Shown: one piece after another, positions 8,593-17,306 of the stretch
Numbering within the stretch: position 1 is the first letter of the stretch
Layout of the letters: each line of letters opens with the position of its first letter
NCBI RefSeq assembly: GCF_024614185.1
Contig: NZ_JAHTLF010000016.1
Coordinates: 62,001 to 126,000, forward strand
Length of the DNA: 64,000 nt
From: Nocardioides carbamazepini
GTDB taxonomy: Bacteria; Actinomycetota; Actinomycetes; Propionibacteriales; Nocardioidaceae
Direction of reading: 5' to 3'
Notes under the pieces: generated by a model
Databases searched by the model: none
What the model saw: only the letters and a program-made list of their open reading frames with translations
What the model was told of the DNA's origin: nothing
Translations under genes and position numbers: made by a program

Positions 8593-9404
8593 TGACCTCC
8601 GTGCCCACGCCCCCGGTCCTCCTTGAAGGTCGTGGCCTGGCGAAGTCGTACGGGGGGAGGGGACGGCGCCTCGAGCACGTCGCGCTCGGCGGTGTCGACG
8701 TCGCGCTCCCGGTGGATGCCTCCGTCGGGCTGGTCGGCCAGTCAGGGAGTGGCAAGTCGACCCTTGCCAAGATCCTGGCCGGCCACGTCGAGCCGGACGG
8801 CGGGACGGTCAGCCTCCGTGGTGAGGACATCACCAGCACGGGCGGGCGCCGCGCGGCCCAGGTCGGGAAGGTGGCCCAGTACGTCTTCCAGGACCCTGCC
8901 GCGGCGCTCAGCCACCGGCTCCCCGTGCGCGACCTGATCTGGGAACCCGTCCGTGTCCGGTCTGATCGTCGCAGTCGGCGCGGGGATCAGGACCACGACG
9001 TAGCGCGCCACCTCGACCTGGTCAGCCTCCCGTCCGGGCTGGCGGGACGACACCTGCACGAGCTGTCCGGTGGACAGCGCCAACGCGTGGCCCTCGCGCG
9101 GGCGCTCATCTGCCAGCCCGACGCCCTGATCCTCGACGAGCCGCTCGCCTCTCTCGACGTCTCGACCCAGGCCCAGATCGTGCAGCTGCTGGTCGACCTG
9201 CGCGCGCAGCTGTCGTTCGCGATCTTCATGGTCTCGCACGACCTGCCGGTGGTCCGCGCCCTCTGCGACCAGCTGGTGGTCATGCACAACGGGGTCGTGG
9301 TCGAGCGAGGTGCCACCGAGTCGGTGCTCCTCGACCCGCACTCGGCACCCATGCAACGCCTCATCGAGGCCTGCCCCGAGATCGACGTCCCACCCGTCCC
9401 TTGA
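8589..9404 (+). CDS. ABC transporter ATP-binding subunit, DppF/OppF type
   Basis: A 271-residue ATPase with Walker A GQSGSGKS, Q-loop YVFQDP, signature LSGGQRQRVALARAL, Walker B ALILDEPLASLDVS and H-loop MVSHDLPVV. Two starts are adjacent, GTG 8589 and ATG 8592, and both overlap the preceding stop. It completes a receptor, two-permease, two-ATPase importer. The C-terminal oligopeptide extension is short. It is followed after 19 bases by an exported enzyme gene in the same direction. Confidence 0.94.
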   Translation: MMTSVPTPPVLLEGRGLAKSYGGRGRRLEHVALGGVDVALPVDASVGLVGQSGSGKSTLAKILAGHVEPDGGTVSLRGEDITSTGGRRAAQVGKVAQYVFQDPAAALSHRLPVRDLIWEPVRVRSDRRSRRGDQDHDVARHLDLVSLPSGLAGRHLHELSGGQRQRVALARALICQPDALILDEPLASLDVSTQAQIVQLLVDLRAQLSFAIFMVSHDLPVVRALCDQLVVMHNGVVVERGATESVLLDPHSAPMQRLIEACPEIDVPPVP

Positions 9405-9423
9405 CCCGTCCGAAGGAGCACCG

Positions 9424-10695
9424 ATGAACCCGAAGAGAGACCCGAACGAGCCGATGTTGGCCGCCCGTCGCCGAGCCCTGTTGGTCGGCGCGGCCGGGGT
9501 GGCTGCCGGAGGCGCCGCGGCGCTCCACCTCCGGCCCGGCCCGGCAGCGGCCGGGTCGGGCCTCGGCGCCTGCGCCACCGAGCTGGTCCAGCACCCGTCT
9601 GTGGCGGTGACCCAGGCGCTCACCACCGACGGCAGTGGCCACTACTGGTTCGGCCCGGGCACGGCGCGCTATCCCGGTGGGGGGCTCGCGATGGTCGTGG
9701 CGCCGTACCTCGCTTCGGACTACTTCGGCCAGCCGCACTGGTCCACCAGCGCGGACGGTGCCTGCACCTGGGTCGCCCCGACGCCTATCGCGGCCTTTGC
9801 GTCGACGTCACTCGCCACCGGTGTCGAGGAGCGCTACATCGGGGTGCTCCCGTCCTTCCACGCGCCGACCTCGACGATGCTGTTGGCCGGCACCGCGACC
9901 GCCTACAACGTCCCGGGCGGATCGCTGAACGCGAGCTACCCGCGGCGGATTGCTTACGCGGTGCGGGCTGCGGGCGGTGTCTGGAGCAGCAAGCAGTACC
10001 TGGCCTGGGCCACGCCGGGCCCGACCGGCTTGGCGTACACCTCCATGCTCCAGAGGCTGACCGAGTCCGATGGCAACATCCTGCTCCCGGTGCAGTTCAC
10101 GACCAACTACATCGGTGCGTCCACGGTGTACTCCAGCACCACCCTGCTGTGCAGCTTCGACGGGACGACACTGACGGTGCTCTCCGAGGGGGCACCGGTG
10201 ACACTGACCACCGGGCGCGGTCTCTTCGAGCCGAGCCTGGCCAAATTGGACGGGACCTACTACATGACCCTGCGGGCAGCCCAGACCAGCGCAAGCTCCG
10301 GGCGCGCCTACCTGTCGACGTCGAGCGACGGGCTGTCCTGGTCCGCGCCGGCGGTGTGGACCTGGGACGACGGCACTCCCCTCAACACCCGTGACACCCA
10401 GGCACACTTCCTTACCCGCACTTCGGGGCTCTACCTGCTCTACACGCGCCTGAGCACGTTCAACTCAGGCGTCGTACGGTGGCGACTCCCGATCTACATG
10501 GCGCAGGTCGACACCACCACCAACCAGCTGATCCGGCGTACCGAACAGGTCGTCATGCCGATGATGTCGACCGACACTGCCAGCTACTCCGGCAACTTCA
10601 GCGTGGCTTCCAACTCCGACGACGAGTTCTTCGTCGCCGATGCGCCCTTCGCCGGTGACGGCAAGGGGACGTTCGTGTCCCGGTTGAACTGGTGA
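9424..10695 (+). CDS. Exported sialidase-like beta-propeller protein
   Basis: A 423-residue protein. The N-terminus has an Arg cluster followed by a hydrophobic stretch (ARRRALLVGAAGVAAGGAA), which suggests Tat export. The mature part is all-beta. Two Asp-box-like elements (STSADGACTW and STSSDGLSWS) are typical of six-bladed sialidase or glycoside-hydrolase propellers. The sialidase Arg triad and catalytic Tyr/Glu cannot be assigned with confidence, so hydrolytic activity is uncertain. It lies inside the importer operon and may bind or cut a polymer outside the cell before import. The ATG at 9424 follows GAAGGAG at a good distance. Confidence 0.7.
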   Translation: MNPKRDPNEPMLAARRRALLVGAAGVAAGGAAALHLRPGPAAAGSGLGACATELVQHPSVAVTQALTTDGSGHYWFGPGTARYPGGGLAMVVAPYLASDYFGQPHWSTSADGACTWVAPTPIAAFASTSLATGVEERYIGVLPSFHAPTSTMLLAGTATAYNVPGGSLNASYPRRIAYAVRAAGGVWSSKQYLAWATPGPTGLAYTSMLQRLTESDGNILLPVQFTTNYIGASTVYSSTTLLCSFDGTTLTVLSEGAPVTLTTGRGLFEPSLAKLDGTYYMTLRAAQTSASSGRAYLSTSSDGLSWSAPAVWTWDDGTPLNTRDTQAHFLTRTSGLYLLYTRLSTFNSGVVRWRLPIYMAQVDTTTNQLIRRTEQVVMPMMSTDTASYSGNFSVASNSDDEFFVADAPFAGDGKGTFVSRLNW

Positions 10696-11606
10696 CCGTG
10701 GAACCTGTCGCTGCTGAGCTGTCCCGGCTGTGCACCGCGTGGTCGGAGAGGAACGTGGTCGGGTCTCTGCCGGAGCTCGTGGCCCGCCGTGGCCGGGACG
10801 ACGTGTCGCCCCCTCCGGGACTTCGCGTGGACTGGGTCAACGATCGCGGTGCGTCTCTGATGGTGGTGCGACCACTGGAGGATCCGGCCCCTGGAGTGCT
10901 CGTCTTCCTCCACGGCGGGGGCTACGTCGTCGGGTCCGCGGCAAACCTTGACCCCGTCCTGGCGCCGCTGGTCCGTCGTACCGGGGTCCCCGTCGTGTCC
11001 GTGTCCTACCGGCTCGCGCCCGAGAATCCCTACCCGGCGGCGCTCGAGGATGGACTGGCTGCGATGGAGGTCATCGACGGCGGACGACTACGCGCCCTCG
11101 GCGTCGGTCCTGGCCCAACTGTCCTCTGCGGTACCAGCGCGGGGGGTGGGCTCGCGCTCAGTGTCGCTCTCCATCGGCGCGATGCCGGGAACCCGGCCCT
11201 CGACGCACTCGCCCTCTACAGCCCCATGCTCGACGACCGAACCAGCCTCGGGTCACCCGACGAGTGCGTCCTGCCCTGGAACCACACCGCGAACCGGCTC
11301 GCCTGGGGAGCGTTGCTCGGGGGTGCCGCCGGCGGTGACCAGGTGGAGTCGTACGCCGCGCCGGCCCGCGCAGCGACGTACGCCGGACTGCCACCGACCT
11401 ACCTCGATGTCGGCACGGCCGACCTCTTCCATGCCGAGAACCTCCGGCTCGCCCGACGGATGCGCGCAGATGGCGTCGACCTGCGCTTCGTCGAATGGCC
11501 TGGCGGCTACCACGGCTTCTCCGCCACCGCGCCCGGCAGCACGCTGGCCGGTCGCTGCAATGTAACCCGACTCGACTTCCTGAACAGGATCCTCCGACCG
11601 CGATGA
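10692..11606 (+). CDS. Alpha/beta hydrolase of the HSL (lipase/esterase class IV) family
   Basis: A 304-residue serine hydrolase. The oxyanion motif HGGGYVVGS (His74), nucleophile elbow GTSAGGG (Ser149), an Asp in LDVGTADLF and His274 in GGYHGFSA give a complete hormone-sensitive-lipase-type triad. The cap region is typical in length. The start is GTG 10692, overlapping the previous stop as GTGA, and its own stop overlaps the next gene as ATGA. Enzymes of this family cut carboxylic esters and sometimes amides. Here it probably removes an acyl or ester group from the imported compound. Confidence 0.9.
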   Translation: MTVEPVAAELSRLCTAWSERNVVGSLPELVARRGRDDVSPPPGLRVDWVNDRGASLMVVRPLEDPAPGVLVFLHGGGYVVGSAANLDPVLAPLVRRTGVPVVSVSYRLAPENPYPAALEDGLAAMEVIDGGRLRALGVGPGPTVLCGTSAGGGLALSVALHRRDAGNPALDALALYSPMLDDRTSLGSPDECVLPWNHTANRLAWGALLGGAAGGDQVESYAAPARAATYAGLPPTYLDVGTADLFHAENLRLARRMRADGVDLRFVEWPGGYHGFSATAPGSTLAGRCNVTRLDFLNRILRPR

Positions 11607-14377
11607 AGCAGCACGACCTCGTCCTCCGAGCAGGTCTCGTCCACGGTCCCGACACCGGAACCGGAATGGTCGCCGACGTCGCCGTCGACCGCGGCCGGAT
11701 CTCAGTGGTGGCACCCGACGGCATCGCGGCGAGTGGTCGCTCCGAGGTCGACGCAACGGGCCTCCTGGTCGTCCCCGGGCTGGTCGACCTCCATACCCAC
11801 GTCCACGACGGCGCAGGCTTCTGGGGCGTGTCGCCGGCGTCGACGGCGTGGCGGACCGGGGTGACCACCTGGGTGGACGCCGGCAGCGCCGGGGCGTACA
11901 CGATGAGAGCGCTCCGGAGCCGCGCTGCCCGGGAGAGGGTCGGGATCCACGCGTTCGTCAACATCGCTCCGCAGGGTCTGGCCGCCCGCACGGGCGAGGC
12001 ACGGGACGCCGCCGCGCTGGACCCGGAAGCGCTGCGGGCGTGCGTCGGCGAGCACGGCGGCTTCGTACGGGGGATCAAGGTCCGCATCGACGAGACGACC
12101 GTCGGCCTCCAGGGAGTCGAGCCGCTGCTGCAGGCGCTGACACTCGCCGACGACCTCGGCCTTCCGGTGATGGCTCACGTCGGGCCACCGACCGAGTACG
12201 CCACCGCCGTCCTGCAGGTGCTGCGCCCGGGGGACGTGCTGACGCACTGCGCCGGCCCCGTCATCCGGGCCGTCCTCGAGTCGGCGGACCGGGACGCCCT
12301 CGTCTCGGCGTACCGCAGGGGAGTCGTCTTCGACCTCGGCCACGGCGCCGGCGGCTTCGACTACCAGGCACTGGAGACATTGCTGACGTTGGGTCTGGCA
12401 CCCCACACCGTCTCCTCCGACCTGCACGCCCTGTGCGCTCCGGGCCCGGCGTACGACCTGCCCTACGTGATGAGCAAGCTGCTGGCCGCCGGCATGGCCC
12501 TGCCCGACGTGCTGCACGCGACGACCGCGGCCCCGGCCGACGTGCTCGGACTCCCTGTTGGCCGGCTTCAGGTCGGCGGGGCCGCCGACATCGGCCTGTT
12601 TCGTCTCGAGGAACGCGTCGATCGGTACGCCGACGTCCACGGAGTCGAGCGCGTGGGTGAGCAGCGGCTGGAGAACGTCTCGACCTTCGTCGCCGGTGCG
12701 CCGCTGTCGCCGCACTGGCCGAGCGCGCCGCCGTCCTGGGTGCCGTTGACGGTCCACCAGCGTTCGGCGCTCGACCGCCGGGACCGGACGGCCAGACGAC
12801 TCCTGCGCGCGCCGCTGGTGCCAGGCGACCAGGTCCGCTCGCAGCTCCCCGGTGCGCCGAGCTCGGAGGCGGGCACGCGGCCGGTGCGGATCGCTGCGCT
12901 CGGCCTCTACCACGAGGCGAACAGCTTCGCCGAGCACCACGTCGACCGCGACGCGTTCGCCGCCGGCACGAGCGTGGGCGAGGCGGCGATGCGGGAGAGG
13001 TACGTCGCGGGCTCCAGCGTGATGTCGGGCTACCTGGATGTCGAGCGCGACGACGTCGAGGTGGTGCCGCTGCGGATGACGACGTTGACGCCGGCGGGTG
13101 TGGTGGTCGGTGACGTGCTGCGCCGCGAGGTCGACGCGTTGTGCGAGTCGTTGCGGAACCGAGGACCGTGGGACGGCGTCCTGGTTGCCGTCCACGGCGC
13201 GTGTGTCGCCGACGACCTGGCGGACGCGGACGGCTACCTGCTCACCCGGCTGCGTGCGGTCGTCGGCGACGACGTGCCCCTGGGAGCCACGCTCGACCTT
13301 CACGCGAACGTCTCTGCCGCGATGGTCGAGGCGGCAGATGTGCTGAACGCCTACCAGACGAACCCTCACGTCGACGCCCGCACGCGCGCCGTCCAGGTGG
13401 CCGAGACCATCGTGGCCGCCGCCCGACGGCAGGTGCGACCGACGATGGCGTGGCTCCAGGTGCCCGTCGTACCGACGATCGTCGCCCAGAACACCGACGC
13501 CGAGCCCATGCGCTCGCTGATGCACGCCGCTGCTGCCGTCGAGGCACGGCCCGGCGTGTTGGCGGCGTCGGTCACCCAGGGCTACCCGTACGCCGATGTC
13601 GCCGAGATGGGGATGGCCGTCGTGGTCGTCACCGATGACGACCGGGACGCGGCGCGCGATGCGTGCACCGAGCTCGCCGCGGTGCTGTGGAGCCGGCGGG
13701 CGGAGCTCAGCCAGTCGGCGCTGCCGCCGACAGAGGCAGTCGAGCTGGTCCGCACGAAGGCGGTCGCCACCCCGGCGCTGCTCCTGGACGCGGGCGACAA
13801 CATCGGCGCGGGATCAGCCGGCGACTCGGTGGTGCTGCTCCGGGCTGTCATCGACGCGGGACTGACCCGCGCCGTCGCCATCGTCGCCGACCCCGCAGCC
13901 GTGACGGCATGCACAGCCGCCGGGGTCGGCGGTGCGGTCCGGCTCACCATCGGCGGGACCTCGCATCCCGAGGTCGGTCCGCCTCTCGAGGCCGCCGGTG
14001 AGGTCCTGCGTCTGGACGCCGGCGCCTTCAGGGCCGACGCTCCGGTCCACGCCGGCCTCGATGTCTCCGACGCCGGTCCGACTGCCCTGGCCCGGCTCGA
14101 CACCGGCCAGCTGGTGGTGCTCACGACCAGGGCGGTGATGCCGGTGTCGGCGACCCAGGTCACCCGGCTCGGGGTCGACCTCGCCGAGCTCGATGTCGTG
14201 CTCGCCAAGGGCGTCCACTCGCCGCTGGCCGGGTACGCCGGTCACGTCTCCGACCATGTCTTCGTCGACACTCCCGGGGTCACGGCGGTTGACCTGAACC
14301 GCCTTCCCTACCGCAACCGGCGCGCGCCGATGCTTCCGTTCGAGGACGACGCAGTCCTCCGGATCGGGCTGCCGTGA
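11603..14377 (+). CDS. Fused amidohydrolase (deacetylase-type) and MlrC-like M81 metallopeptidase
   Basis: A 924-residue two-enzyme polypeptide. Residues about 1-385 are an amidohydrolase of the deacetylase/dihydroorotase-like group: HxH at 64/66 (DLHTHV), a likely carboxylated Lys in RGIKVRI, further His in MAHVG and LTHCAG, and the Asp in SSDLHA. Residues about 428-924 are an MlrC/M81 protein: the HEANSF element (His437), LDLHANVS (Asp565, His567), AYQTNPHVDARTRA, GYPYADVAEMGM and DAGDNIGAGSAGD (from Asp729). A linker of about 40 residues rich in Pro/Arg joins them. The frame has no internal stop. MlrC of microcystin degraders cleaves a linear peptide at an amide bond, and the amidohydrolase group removes acyl groups from amino or hydroxy acids. 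The fusion suggests successive cleavages of one substrate. Confidence 0.88.
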   Translation: MKQHDLVLRAGLVHGPDTGTGMVADVAVDRGRISVVAPDGIAASGRSEVDATGLLVVPGLVDLHTHVHDGAGFWGVSPASTAWRTGVTTWVDAGSAGAYTMRALRSRAARERVGIHAFVNIAPQGLAARTGEARDAAALDPEALRACVGEHGGFVRGIKVRIDETTVGLQGVEPLLQALTLADDLGLPVMAHVGPPTEYATAVLQVLRPGDVLTHCAGPVIRAVLESADRDALVSAYRRGVVFDLGHGAGGFDYQALETLLTLGLAPHTVSSDLHALCAPGPAYDLPYVMSKLLAAGMALPDVLHATTAAPADVLGLPVGRLQVGGAADIGLFRLEERVDRYADVHGVERVGEQRLENVSTFVAGAPLSPHWPSAPPSWVPLTVHQRSALDRRDRTARRLLRAPLVPGDQVRSQLPGAPSSEAGTRPVRIAALGLYHEANSFAEHHVDRDAFAAGTSVGEAAMRERYVAGSSVMSGYLDVERDDVEVVPLRMTTLTPAGVVVGDVLRREVDALCESLRNRGPWDGVLVAVHGACVADDLADADGYLLTRLRAVVGDDVPLGATLDLHANVSAAMVEAADVLNAYQTNPHVDARTRAVQVAETIVAAARRQVRPTMAWLQVPVVPTIVAQNTDAEPMRSLMHAAAAVEARPGVLAASVTQGYPYADVAEMGMAVVVVTDDDRDAARDACTELAAVLWSRRAELSQSALPPTEAVELVRTKAVATPALLLDAGDNIGAGSAGDSVVLLRAVIDAGLTRAVAIVADPAAVTACTAAGVGGAVRLTIGGTSHPEVGPPLEAAGEVLRLDAGAFRADAPVHAGLDVSDAGPTALARLDTGQLVVLTTRAVMPVSATQVTRLGVDLAELDVVLAKGVHSPLAGYAGHVSDHVFVDTPGVTAVDLNRLPYRNRRAPMLPFEDDAVLRIGLP

Positions 14378-15627
14378 ACCCGCTGCCGAGCGAGGCCAAG
14401 GGGCTCTCCGATCCGCTCCAGTCGGATCCCGGGACGATCCTCGGAGCCCACGCCGTACTCGGCGCGCACGCGGCCACGCCGTTGCTGCTGCTCCACGAGC
14501 CGCCGATGATGTCGAACGTCGCGGCGATGCAGCGACTGTGCGACGAGGCGGGTGCCCGACTGATGCCACACGCGAAGACGACCATGAGTCCGCAGATCTT
14601 GAAGCGTCAGGCGGCTGCCGGCGCAGCCGGGTTCACCGTCGCGTCCGTACGGCAGGCCCGTGCTCTCAGCGCCCTGGGTCATCGGTGCCTGCTCATCGCC
14701 AACCAGGTCGTGCAACGGCAGGACCTCCGCTGGATCGCGGCTGCCGGTGCCGCCCCCGACGGGTGGATCGCCTTCTTCGTCGATTCGATGGCGGGGATCG
14801 AGCGCATCGACGCCGCGCTGCGCGACGTCGATGCGGGCCCGCCCCTGCGCGTCTTCGTCGAGCTTGGCATCGCCGGCGGGCGTGGCGGCGTACGGTCGCC
14901 CGACGAGGCTGCCGCGCTCGTCGGGCATCTTCGCGAGCACCCGCGCGTGCGGGTCGAGGGGCTCGCCGCGTTTGAAGGGATCCTGGACGCCGAGGACCCC
15001 GCGACGCCGGTCCGGCTCGAAAGCTGGCTGTCCTCGGTCGAGACGTGCTGGCGTGCCCTGGCCGCTCCCTCACGCGGCCAGGTGCCGGCCCCCGGACTCG
15101 GCCTGACCTTCGGCAGCTCGGTCTTCCCGGAGACCGTGGTCGACCACTTCGCACCCCACACCTCGACGGGGGACCTCGACCTCATCCTGCGCAGCGGGTG
15201 CTACGTCACCCATGACGACGGGGTCTACCAGAGGCAGCGTGCGGCGCGCAGGGGCTGCGCCGAGCTCCTGGACCTCCGACCGGCCCTCGAGCTCTGGTCC
15301 ACGGTCCTATCGACCCCCGAGCCCGGTCTTGCGATCCTCGACTTCGGGCGCCGCGACGTCGGCGTCGATGCCGGGCTGCCGTCCGTCCGACGGCGCCTCG
15401 CCGACGGGGACGCAGCGCCGCGGGACCTCGCCGGCCACCGGGTCGATCGACTCAACGACCACCACGCGATGGTCGTGTCGGACCCTGGCCGGGTGGCGCC
15501 CCTCGTGGTGGGCGACCGGATCGGCCTTGGTGTCAGCCACCCCTGCACCGTCTTCGACAAGTGGCGCCTGCTTCCTGTCGTCGACGACACGCTCCGCATC
15601 ACCGACCTTGCCGCAACGATCTTCTAG
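14374..15627 (+). CDS. PLP enzyme of the D-threonine aldolase / D-serine dehydratase family
   Basis: A 417-residue fold-type III PLP protein. The alanine-racemase-like barrel carries the Schiff-base lysine Lys68 in PHAKTTMSP. The C-terminal beta domain carries the zinc pair His389-x-Cys391 (VSHPCTVFDKW), diagnostic of eukaryotic-type D-serine dehydratase and D-threonine/3-hydroxyaspartate aldolases. It starts at GTG 14374, overlapping the fusion gene. It should cleave or dehydrate a D-configured beta-hydroxy amino acid. This is one of the strongest hints that the operon handles D-amino acids. Confidence 0.9.
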   Translation: MNPLPSEAKGLSDPLQSDPGTILGAHAVLGAHAATPLLLLHEPPMMSNVAAMQRLCDEAGARLMPHAKTTMSPQILKRQAAAGAAGFTVASVRQARALSALGHRCLLIANQVVQRQDLRWIAAAGAAPDGWIAFFVDSMAGIERIDAALRDVDAGPPLRVFVELGIAGGRGGVRSPDEAAALVGHLREHPRVRVEGLAAFEGILDAEDPATPVRLESWLSSVETCWRALAAPSRGQVPAPGLGLTFGSSVFPETVVDHFAPHTSTGDLDLILRSGCYVTHDDGVYQRQRAARRGCAELLDLRPALELWSTVLSTPEPGLAILDFGRRDVGVDAGLPSVRRRLADGDAAPRDLAGHRVDRLNDHHAMVVSDPGRVAPLVVGDRIGLGVSHPCTVFDKWRLLPVVDDTLRITDLAATIF

Positions 15628-15639
15628 GAGAGCAACACC

Positions 15640-16926
15640 GTGACCCCCATCGAGTCCTGGCCCCAGTCGGCCGCCCTGCTGGAACGTGCCCGGACGACGG
15701 TGGGCAGCGGCGGCCTGTCCTCGGGGCTCCGCGCCCGGATGCAGCCCCAGCCGCTCTACATCAAGCACGGCAGCGGTGCTGTCCTCACCGACGCTGACGG
15801 GCACGACTACCTCGACTACGTCCTCGGCTGGGGTCCCATCATCCTCGGGCACGCCCACCCAGAGGTCACCGCGGCCGTGACCCGCCAGGTGCGGCTCGGG
15901 ACCGGATACGGCGCTGCCCACCGTCTCGAGGCGGAGGTGGCAGAGACGGTGGTCGACGCGATCCCCGGCGCGGAGAAGGTGCTGTGGACCAACACTGGCA
16001 CGGAGGCGAACCTGATCGCGCTCCGACTCGCACGCAGTGTCACCGGCCGCCGGCGGGTGGCAAAGATGGTCGGGCACTATCACGGCTGGTCCGACCCGTT
16101 CCTGGTCGGCTACCGCCCCGACGCCGCAGGGGACTTCGACACCGCGGGCTCGGTCGGCCAGGACCCGGGTGCGCTCGACGCGCTCGACGTCCTCCCGTTC
16201 GGAGACGTCGACGCCGTGCGCGGCGCCCTCGCTGCGCGTGAGCACGCCGCGCTCTTCGTAGAGCCGGTGATGTGCAACTCCGGTGTCATCCCACCGCCGG
16301 ACGGCTACCTCCAGGAGCTGCGCTCGATCTGTACGGAGACCGGCACCACGCTTGTCTTCGACGAGGTGATCACCGGCTTCCGGCTGGCCTTCGGCGGAGC
16401 GGCCGCCAAGTACGGCGTGGCGCCCGACCTGGTCGTCCTCGCCAAGGCGCTCGGCAACGGCCTGCCGATCGCGGCCGTGACGGGTGCGGCGCCGATCGTC
16501 GACGCGACCGAGCGCGGAACCGTTCACGCAGGCACGTACAACGGAAGTCCGTTGGTCCTCAGCGGCGTCGAGGCGACGCTCGGAGTGCTGCACGCCGACA
16601 GCGTCTACGACCATCTGGAGGTGGTGACAAGCCGACTGGCGCGCGGCCTCGGGGACGCTCTCGTCCACGCCGGCGTCACCGGCCACGTGCATCATGTCGG
16701 GCCGGTACTGCAGTGCAGCCTCGGGCCGGCCGATGCCTCGCCGGGCGGGTTCTTCCGAGCCGACCAGAGCCGCTACGACCAGCTCTCGGCAGCCCTCCTG
16801 CGGCGCGGGGTCATGGTCATGCCGGGCGGTCGGTGGTACGTGTCGGTGGCGCACACCGATGACCAGGTGGACGCGACGGTCGACCGTTTCGCCGACGCCC
16901 TCTCGGACCTGTCGGTCGGTGCGTGA
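15640..16926 (+). CDS. Class III aminotransferase (glutamate-1-semialdehyde aminomutase-like)
   Basis: A 428-residue class III PLP enzyme. The motifs are NTGTEANLIALRLAR, HYHGWSDPF, LVFDEVITGFR and the PLP lysine Lys269 in VLAKALGNGLPIAAVTG. GTG 15640 is preceded by AGGAG, which overlaps the stop of the previous gene. The similarity to HemL is general. Close homologues outside heme synthesis include beta-amino acid transaminases and aminomutases. Its place beside RidA and a D-amino acid enzyme favours a catabolic transamination, not tetrapyrrole synthesis. Confidence 0.9.
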   Translation: MTPIESWPQSAALLERARTTVGSGGLSSGLRARMQPQPLYIKHGSGAVLTDADGHDYLDYVLGWGPIILGHAHPEVTAAVTRQVRLGTGYGAAHRLEAEVAETVVDAIPGAEKVLWTNTGTEANLIALRLARSVTGRRRVAKMVGHYHGWSDPFLVGYRPDAAGDFDTAGSVGQDPGALDALDVLPFGDVDAVRGALAAREHAALFVEPVMCNSGVIPPPDGYLQELRSICTETGTTLVFDEVITGFRLAFGGAAAKYGVAPDLVVLAKALGNGLPIAAVTGAAPIVDATERGTVHAGTYNGSPLVLSGVEATLGVLHADSVYDHLEVVTSRLARGLGDALVHAGVTGHVHHVGPVLQCSLGPADASPGGFFRADQSRYDQLSAALLRRGVMVMPGGRWYVSVAHTDDQVDATVDRFADALSDLSVGA

Positions 16927-17306
16927 TGGACGTCGTCCGCGATCCTCACCGTTCGGGGCTGGTGCAGCCCTTCTCGCCGGCGCGCGTTGTGGGCGACCTC
17001 GTCCTCGTCTCCGGCCAGGCTTGTGTCGACGAGCGCGGGGCGCACGTGGAGGCGTCGTTCGAGGTCGAGATGCGGTCCAGCATGGACGCGCTCGGCCGTA
17101 TCCTCGCCGCGGCCGGGTGCGTCTTCGACGATGTCGTCCAGACCCGGTGCTACCTCGGCACGTACGACCACCGGGACGAGTTCAACCGGCTGTACCTCGA
17201 GTACTTCCGCGCCCCGCTTCCGGCCCGGACCACCACCGCCGGCGGCATCGGCCCGCTCAAGTTCGAGATCGACGCGATCGCCGTACGGCCAGGAGCCGTT
17301 CGGTGA
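16923..17306 (+). CDS. RidA family enamine/imine deaminase
   Basis: A small RidA/YjgF/YER057c protein of about 127 residues. The key Arg lies in PARTTTAGGI and the acidic residue in FEIDAIAV, the pair that hydrolyses 2-aminoacrylate-type enamines. Starts at GTG 16923 or ATG 16926 both overlap the aminotransferase stop. RidA proteins clear reactive enamine/imine products of PLP dehydratases, which matches its neighbours. The possible partners are the D-serine-dehydratase-like enzyme and the aminotransferase. Confidence 0.9.
   Translation: MMDVVRDPHRSGLVQPFSPARVVGDLVLVSGQACVDERGAHVEASFEVEMRSSMDALGRILAAAGCVFDDVVQTRCYLGTYDHRDEFNRLYLEYFRAPLPARTTTAGGIGPLKFEIDAIAVRPGAVR

Noticed and set aside
3331..10695. 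Sialic acid catabolism for the DapA-like and sialidase-like pair
   Set aside because: No NanK, NanE, NagA or NagB is present, the sialidase triad is not visible and the later genes point to amino acid chemistry. It was kept only as a weak alternative.
15640..16926. HemL (glutamate-1-semialdehyde aminomutase) of heme synthesis
   Set aside because: The gene is locked in a catabolic operon with RidA and an importer, and no other heme gene is near.
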